A DNA stretch of 64,000 nucleotides from Sarcocystis neurona (Eukaryota; Apicomplexa; Conoidasida; Eucoccidiorida; Sarcocystidae). Shown here one piece after another: positions 25,001 through 34,000 of the stretch. The position numbers and the translations under genes are program-made. The DNA lies in NCBI GenBank assembly GCA_000727475.1, contig KL647296.1:248001-312000 (forward strand), written 5' to 3'. Within the stretch, counting starts at the first letter, position 1. Every line of letters begins with the position of its first letter. Below the pieces are notes generated by a model, which was not told the origin of the DNA, searched no databases, and saw only the letters and a list, made by a program, of their open reading frames with translations.

Positions 25001-28000
25001 TGTTTCTTCTTCTCTCCCTTCCCGGGTTTCTTTTCCTCCTCCTGCTGCTCTTCTTTCAGTCGACGCTGCACCCGCTTCACCAGCAGCTGTGCGACTGCTA
25101 CTGCTGCTCCTGCCGCTGCTGTTGCTCGTGCCGCTGCTGCTGCTCTTACCAACCTTCTCTAAGTAATCCCGTTCACCTTCTCTTTCTCTCCCTGCTCCTG
25201 CTGCTGCCACTCCTCCTGCTGCGCCTGCTGGGGTTGATCCTGCTGCCGCTGCTGCTCTTGCGACGCCTGCTGCTCCTGATGCTGGCGCTGCTGCTGCAGT
25301 GCACACACCGGGTGTCCTCGGGACCGACACTTCGACAGTCGTCTCCAACGTTTGTCGGGCGCAGTGAATCTCCTCCCGCTGCAGACCCCACAACAGCAGC
25401 AGCAATAGCACCTCGACATCGAAGAAAGGAAGGCGAGAATAGCAGCAGGAGAAGCAAGCGCAGCAGCAGCAGCAGAAACAAACCACCAACGACGCGAACC
25501 GCACAGCGACAGGCACGAAAAAGACAGCCACATAAACTGAGACAGCAGCAGCAGCACCATCCAGAGCAGCAGCAGCAATGAGAGAGCGGCCCCAGCAGCA
25601 GAAGGGGACAGCAGCGCCAGTATCGGGGAGCGCACTGAAGCAGCAACAGCGGCAGCACGGGGCAGGGGGAAAAGAGGGCAGCAGAGACAAGCAGCAGCAA
25701 GCGGTGCGATCCCGAACGGCTCCTCTAACGAAGAAAGAACGCTAGAAGAAGCGGACGGCAGCAACACTCCTGCGGCAGCAACAGTCGCGGGGCAGCAACA
25801 CTCGCGTGAGAGACCCCAGTTCTTCGCTATTGCGCCGTTCTTCCATTGCGCTGAATTTGTCTCGGCGTTCAGCATGAACTCTGCGGTGTACATACACCCG
25901 GAACTCGTAGCATTTTCGCAGTCTGTATAGATACGTACGGTACTACGTTGGCTGCAAAGAGGCAGTCCCTACACGTGGCTGGAGACAGCCACGCCAACTG
26001 CTGTGTACGTACACCACGGAGCAGCACAGAAAAGCGCTTGAAGCTACGAAAGACGCCACCTGCGGTGTACGTACACCAGAACGCAGTCCTCACTCTCTCG
26101 GAGGCGCGGCACACAGAGTTGGCAGACATCGCAGATGACAGACACCGCAGAACAGGTGAAAACGTGTTGCACATACTTGGGGATAGGGCCACTCGAGCAG
26201 GTTAACGGCAGTGTACGTACACCGCAACACCAAACAGAAGCGCACTTACCGCAGGATACGCACACCGCAGAGAACCCCTGACATGAGCTACGCATGCCCT
26301 GGTGAGATCATCAGAAAAATCGGCAACCGCAGTGCGGGTGGACTACAAAAAGCAACCCCAGCGATGTCCTCGCCTGCACTGGTTAATTATCTTGCCCAGC
26401 TGCGGTGTACGTACACCGCACTTTGACTTGACTCGGACAGGTAACGAACGCAGTGTACGCATACTGCAGAACACCTGCTGACACCCCTATACGCTCCACC
26501 GCTCGCACGCAGATGCCCGTTCGCGGAGAGAAGCCACATGTCGTTTTCCTCTATCAACATGGAAACCCAAGAGCTACAGGCAACTTCGCACACACAGAGT
26601 AGGAGAAAAACAAAGAAAGGCGAAAACTACGCAGATGAGGATCAAATTCACGACAAAGAACAGGACGACGACAAAGAAGGAAGGGTAGGGAAAAAGCAGC
26701 TACAGTAAACACACGTAACAAAAGCTATTCTCTGCAACTTCGCAGATACATCGCACATAACTGAGGACCACGGTATATCGAGAAAATCTTCGTACCAGCG
26801 CGGCAGTCTTCGGCAGTTTCTCTAACGCGTCACACGCAGCAGCATACCACCTCAACGCGAAAGCTACAAGATCGCTGATACTTCTGTTGTTGTTGCTGCT
26901 GTCGCCGCTGCTGTTGCTGCTGCTGTTGCCGCTGCTGTTGCTGGTGGTGCTGCTGCTGCGGACGCCTGTGCTGTTGTCGCTGCTGCTCGGAAGCGGGGAA
27001 GCCGGGAGAGACGCGGTGCGGCAGCGCAGCAGGAGCTGCAGCAACGTGTTGCAGGCATCCCACATCTCTACTTTTCCGGGGAACCGCTGCAACAGCTTCT
27101 GCAGCAGCACCAGACCCCTCTCTTTTGTCTCGTCGCTGCCCAAGGCAGCAGCACACGCATGGCCGCTGCTGCTATGCTGCAGCAGCAGTGTCAACACGGC
27201 GCACTCCGCCTGCACCTCCTGCAGCCAAACGTCCAGCAACAACTGCTGCTCCTGCTCTCTCTCTTCTTGCTCCTGCTGCTCCTCCGTGTCTCTGTCCTCC
27301 TCCACCTGCTGCTGCTCTCTCCCCCGCTGCTGGTTTTCTTCCTCCGGCTGCGGCTCTTCTTCTTCTTTCTCCTGCTCCTGTGGCCCCTTCTGATTTCTCT
27401 CCTGAGCCTCCTGCGGCGCCTGCTGCTGCGGCTTCTGCTTCACCTCAAGTTCCTGCTGCTCTTCCGCCTGCTGCTTCTCCTTCTCATTCCCCTGCTGCTG
27501 CACCAGCTTCTTGCTCCTCGCTTCTTCTCCTTGTCGCTGTTGCTGCTTCTTCTGCTGCTCCGGGCCCTGCCGCTCGTGCGATGAAGAGAAAGCCGCCGCA
27601 GAGGGCGCGTTCGTTCGTGACTGGCCCCATCCTTTTGCTTCTGCTTTCCCTGCTCCTGCTGCTGCCCTCGCGCCTGCTCGGGGCGCTGCTCCTGCTGCTG
27701 CCCCTGCTGCTGCTGCAACAGCAGTGTAGTGTTTCTCTGCAACACTAGATGCTAGAGCGTAGGCCTCGCGCAGCCGGCGCAGCAGCAGCAGCAGATTCTT
27801 CGGTCGCCTCACTGCTTCAGTGCTTGTTTCTCCCCCGTCCATCCTCCGCAGCGCAGCTCCCGTTGTTGCTGCTTCCACATCCGGCTGCTGCTGCGGCTTC
27901 TTCTGCGTTGCTGTAGCTGCTGCTGCCGCCCCCTCCTGCTGCTGCACCCACTTCCCCCCTGCTGCTGTTGTTGCAGCTCCGGCTGCTGTTGCGGCTCCGT

Positions 28001-31000
28001 CTTGCTGCGGTTCGAGGTGCGCAGGAACTGCGGGACCCTCGTCCTGCAGGTGGAGTTTTCTCTTCTTCACACCCGTTGCTTCTCTGCTCCGCAAATTTAT
28101 CACGCTGCTGCTGCTGCTGGTATGTGCTGCTCTTTCGAAGCAAAGAAACAAGCCTGCAGCATACGCGGATAGCAGCTGCAGCTGGCCTCCCGTCATCTCC
28201 TCCTCCTCCTCCATCCTACCGTTGCTGCTGCTTCTGTCACTGCTGCTGCTGCTACTGGTGTTGCTGCTGCCGTTGCTGAAGAGTCGTTCCGGCCCAGCAG
28301 TCACCGCTGCGGTGGCTCCCTGTACTCGGCCGCTGCTGCTGCTGCTTCCCCCTTTCTCAGCAGTGCCCACCTGACAGCTGCTGCTGCTGGAGAGCTGCTG
28401 ACAAGTGCGAAGAGCAAAGTCCCGCAGCTTCTGCAGCTGCTCAACGGTCGTACACGGCAACGCAGCCTACATCCCCAGCGGCAGCAGCAACAAAAGCAGT
28501 AGAAGCAGCAACAGGAAAACAGCGCCGCATGCAGAACAACAGCTACGAAGAGAAGAAGCAGACACGGCCACCACTTCAGCAGCAGCAACAGGAAAGTTTC
28601 TGCCGGTGGACAGCGCAGTACAACCCCTCGCAGCTCACACAGCAGTACTAATAGCAGCAGTCTACCAGCAACAGCAACAGCAGCAGCACATGCAATAGTG
28701 GCGCATGCAACACAGGAACATCAGCAGCAACACCAGCAGCACATCCCACGCAGACACAGCGACCCGGCCGTGCAATAGAGCACCAGCAGCAAAGTCAGGA
28801 AGCTCTAGGGAGCAGATCCAGCAGCACTACGAAACCTACTCATGTGACGCGCACAGCAGCAGCACGGCAGGAGCGCCCTCTCCCCTATACCTGTTCACAT
28901 ATGTTCCTCAACTGAAGCAGCAATGGGCGTGACTAACACAAATTTCCCAAGCTGCAGCAGCAGCACCAGCACCCCACGGCTATGTGTAGACCCCCCCGGG
29001 AGTCCCAGCAGCTTAGGGAACTTCACGTGGACGAGCCGAGACACAGCAGCGGAAGCGAGTCGGCAAGTCTCTATCCAGCGAGTCAGCAAGGGACTCGAAG
29101 ACACCGAACGCAGCAGCAGCCTCAGCAGCACCTCAGCAGCAGCAGCACCTCAGCAGCAGCAGCAGCACCCTATAAGCAACAGCCGCAAACGCAGCCACTG
29201 CAACAGCAGTAGAAGCGACAACAGCAGCCAAAGCCGCACAAGAAGCAACAGGAGCCAGCGCCACGACAGCAGCTGCGATAGCAGGAGCAGCAACAGCGGC
29301 GGCAGCAACTCCTGCAGCAGCAGCAACAGCGAGTTTACGTGTGGAAATGCGTACCGCACATTTGATGTAACGTGCCCATAGCTCCGGGACGCGTGGGAAG
29401 TAGCGGATTCCTCGCTGCAGCAGCAGCAGTTCTTTATGAAGCAGCCACCTATGCTGATGCTGCTGTCTGATCCTGCTGCTGCTCTCCTCGTGTGCCACCT
29501 GCTGCTGTTGCCGCTGCAGGGGAGGAGAAGGCGGAAAAGGAGAACAGAGTCCGGCTGCCACCGTCCCTTCCTCGCTGCTGGTTGCTGCAGCAGCAGCAGA
29601 CGTCGCAGCAGGCGACGGCCTCGCAGACGCCAAAGGCGCAAGAGCAGGCGCAGAAGCAACACCAGCGGAACCGACCGGCGGAAGAGGAGGAAGAGGAGGA
29701 GAAGCGCCGGCAGCGACAGCTCCAGCAGAGGGAGAAGATGAACCGACGACAACGGAAGAAGCAGCAAATTTTCTATCGTCTCGACTTCTGCTTGCTCCCT
29801 CTTCCACGTCGTGGACAGGAGAAAGAAGCCAACCTTCGACGAGAGTCCACCGGCTGCTGCACCACTCGAAGAAATCTTCTCCTCGTCGCTCTCCTTCGTT
29901 TAACACGTCTCGCCGTTCCAGCGTTTGCTGCTGCTGCTTCCTCTCCGCTTCCTCCTTCTTCAACTGCCCGTCCGACGCCTGCTCCTGCCGCTGCTGCGTT
30001 CCGCTCTTCACAACTTCCCGCGACTCCTCCTTCTCCTCCTGCTGTTGTCGTTTTTCCTCCTGTCGCTGCTGTTTCTCTTCCTGCGGCCCATCCTCCTGCT
30101 GCGTCTTCTCCCGCCGCTGCTCCTCCTGCCTCTCCCGCCGCCGCTGTCTCTCCTGCTGCTGCTGCTGCCTCTCCTGCTGCTGCTGCTGGACCGCGAGCGC
30201 ATGCAACGTGTCTGCGGTGTCGAGCCACAACTGCAAGTCCAGCGATCCCAGCTCTTCTAACGCCCGCAGCGTCGTGCCAAGAATCCGTTGCGCGTCTCCG
30301 GTGCGTCTCTCTGCGCCGATGTATTCGCTCCACACTCGAGCCGTGCTCTGCAGCAACAGCAGCATTCCGGCAGAAACAGCGGACGCGCGTGCAACGGCAG
30401 AAACAGCTACAATCGCAACACGCGGGAAGACGCAGCACCACACAGCCACACAGCTGCCTGCCGGAAAACAGCAAAAAAGGCTTAATAGCAGCGGCCGCAG
30501 CAGCAGCGGCAACAGGAACGGCAGCAACAGGAACGGCAGCGAGAGAAACGGCGGCAACAGCAGCGGCGGCAGCAGCGGCAGTCGCAGCCGCAGCACAACA
30601 GCATCGCTGCACGCCAGACCAGCAGACACGGGCGCTGCAGCGGCGCATCAACAGCAGCAGAGCAGCAGCAGAAATAGTAGGCAGCAGCAGCAGCTGCAGC
30701 GGTGGCGGAATTTTCTAGACACTGCCTGCGCAAGCAAGGCGTCAAAAGCAACAGCAGCAAGAAGGTTCCTGGGAGGAGGAGCAGCAGGAGCAGCAGCAGC
30801 AGTGGTCGCAGCGACCGCAACGCAAGGAGACATGTCTCTCGAAACAGCCGCGGTACGGCGAGGAAGACGACGCAAAGCAGGACGAAACATCGGTAGAGGA
30901 AAGGGGAGTCACACACGGGACAGAAGGAAAGGAAGGAAGGCGGAAGAAGAAAACAGAAAAGGTAACGGTTCTCTTACAGCGATGCGTTCGTTGGCTTGGT

Positions 31001-34000
31001 CGTCTTCAAGAGCGTTCTGCACTTCAATTTCAAAGTCTTTTCTCTCATGTTTCCACTTTCGTTGCCCCGCCCCGTGGGCTGCCTCTGCCGCAGCAAGGCG
31101 CTCTGCTGCTCCCGCTGCACTTCCAGCCAGTACTTCCGAATCCCACAACCTACAGCAGCAGCAGCAACAGCAGGGGCAACAGCAGCAGCAGCGCCGGGGG
31201 AGGGACAGCGTGAGGAGTATCAGCAGCAGCCACGGCCCCTCGCAACACCATGTGCAGAGGGGACATGTGAAATAGAAAGCGGGAAGAGGAGGGAAAGAAT
31301 GCGCGACGCAGGAAGAGAAGAAGGAGACCGAAGACAGAGGAAGCGACAGAAAGGCAACACTAGGTGAGGTGTGCACACCTTCGTCTCTGCCTTGCGTAGA
31401 ACGTGCGCGACTCTACAGAGTTCGTCGGCGCCCGAGGACGTACGTCAACACACACACACACACACACACACGTACACGAGACACACGCAGCAGACCGCGG
31501 CCCGATACGCAAGAAGAACCGGAAGACACACAGAGAGTCCGAAAAACAGAACAAAGTCCGCAGGATCAGCTCCAAATACACACGAAATACATACAGCCAC
31601 TCGCCGATCTACTTGCGCAGCTTGGCGCGCGGAGTCCCCGCGGCTCCCGACGCTGGTGACGACTGCGCGGGGACCCGAAGAAGTAACCGACCCCGCCAGG
31701 CCCGAAGAAAAAAAGAGGAAACGGCCCAGGAAAAGGGAACGGGCAAGAGAAAGGAAGGGCGAGAGAAAACAAGAGGCACAGCGGCAGAGACGCAGACCGA
31801 CACAGAGAGAACGAACTGAGACAGAAGATGAAGGCAGCAAGAAGACGTATCTGTCGGACGATGACAAAGGCGTGCAGCACCACAACAGGCGAGAGCGAGA
31901 AAGGGAGTCGAAAGGGCATGTGCATCCGCAGCAAGGCAACACCGACTTGCTGCGTATACACACACACACATATATGGAGATACAACACACGCACGTCTCT
32001 CCAGTATATGCAGGAGGCTGCGTCTTCTTCGCACGGCGGTACTGGCGGGGAGATTCAGGCAGGCAGTCCTCCGCACTCTGCGGCGGGGCGGGGGCGGCGA
32101 CCGCGTTCCTGCCTACGTCCCCCTCTCGGTGGCACCGTCTCCCAAGCAACGACGTCGCTGGGGTCCCTCCTCAATTTCGCAGAAACATGCCAACGCGCTG
32201 GTCAAAGGCCTCACGCGCAGACCTATCTGTATATATATGAGCCCTCACGCGCAGATCTACCTGTGTACACATGAGCCCCCATGCGCGTACCTATCTGTAC
32301 GTATCTGAGCCCCCAGGCGGAGACTCGTCTAGGTATATGAGCCCGCAGGCGGAGATCTGCCCGTATATATATATATATATGTATGCCTTGCAGGCGGAGA
32401 CGTGTGTGTATATATCTCTTTGTATGCATGCGTGTGTCCCCTCCTTCTCCCTCTCTGTCGCTGCGGAAAAGGCCATCGAGCTGGCAGCAGCACATTCGTC
32501 TCGCCTCCGTCTCTCTTCGCATGTGACGGTGGTGGTGGTTCTCCTGCTGCTCGTGCGGACGTCGCCACCGCGTGTGTGTCGACCTGCTGGGCCTGCGTCT
32601 CTCCGGTCGCGCCACACCGCCTTTCTCCACGTATATACAGTTAAGTACGTCGGCGCCCCACACCTCGTCCCTTCGTCTACGCAGAAAGTGTATATTCCCC
32701 CATATACATACGCACACATGCACATATATAGAGGCGCATACGTACACGCACACCTGCCCACGTTGTTGACTTGAAAAGGAGACGCAGGTCTATGCCCGCA
32801 TAGATACACACACACACACATGCACATATATGTTATATACGTGTAGATATACGCACACTTCCGCACTTTGTCTCGAAGAAGACGCAAGTCTATCCCCGGA
32901 TACACACACACCATACATATACATACATAGGAGCATTCATAGAGGGACACCTCCTTACTCTCTGTCTTGAAGAAGACGCAGGGGGAGATACATATATATA
33001 TATATGACCACATACGTACATACGTAAAAGCATACACATACGCACACCTCCTCACTTTGTCTTGAAGAAGACGCAAGTCTATATCCCAGGATACATAGAC
33101 ACACCCACACCTATACATCAGTATATACGCATACCTCGTCACACACATATGCGTACGCATATACATATACGTTGTTAATCTGTGTTCAAAGAGAGGCACG
33201 AGTCTACATACAGATGTGGGTATGGAGTTGTGTGTATGAAGATGGAGAATAAAAGGAGGACCTCTGTGTGTGACCGGGTGAAGAAGAGAGAAGAAGTGGC
33301 CGCAGGGGAGCAGCAAGGGAGACGGCAGCGTCGCCTACAGGCAAGGCGAAGTAGTGCGGAAGACAGCAAAAAAAGGGCCGGGGGGAGCAGAACAGCAAAC
33401 CGCAGAGATATTAGTGGCTCTCTCTGAACAGGCAAGACGCAGAAGGCAAGAAGAAAGACGAAGAAATGAAGCGAAAACGCAGGACACGCATGAGGCTACG
33501 AAGAAAGGACAACAGAGAGGAAGACCAAAGGGAAGGTAGAGCGAGACACCCCAGAGAAAGGGAGAGATCTACGCATGCACTTCCATATATGTGAGGAAAC
33601 ACACGCACAGACACATATATATACGTGTGTGGACACAGATGCAGACATACGTATGTGTGGAGAGCGGGACACATCGATGGAGAAGCGAAGGAAGAAGCGG
33701 TGTGTGTCCGGAGACGGAAAGGCGGAATGCCCCCAGCAGACTAGAAGGAAAAGAAGTGAGTTACCTGTATTCATCTAGGAGGTCGCCAAGGCCGGCGAGA
33801 GGCAGTTGCAGCTGCCTACAAAACAGACGGCGGATCCTTTCTGTTTGCTGCTCCAACGCGTGCTGCAGTTGCTGCTGCAAGAGCTGCAGTTTCTGCTGCT
33901 TGTCTTGATGTGGTGCAGCTGCTGCTGCGTTCCCCTGCGACTCAAGCTGCTCTTGTTCTGGTCCCTCCGCCTGCTGCTGCTGCTGCCCCTCTGCTGCCGC

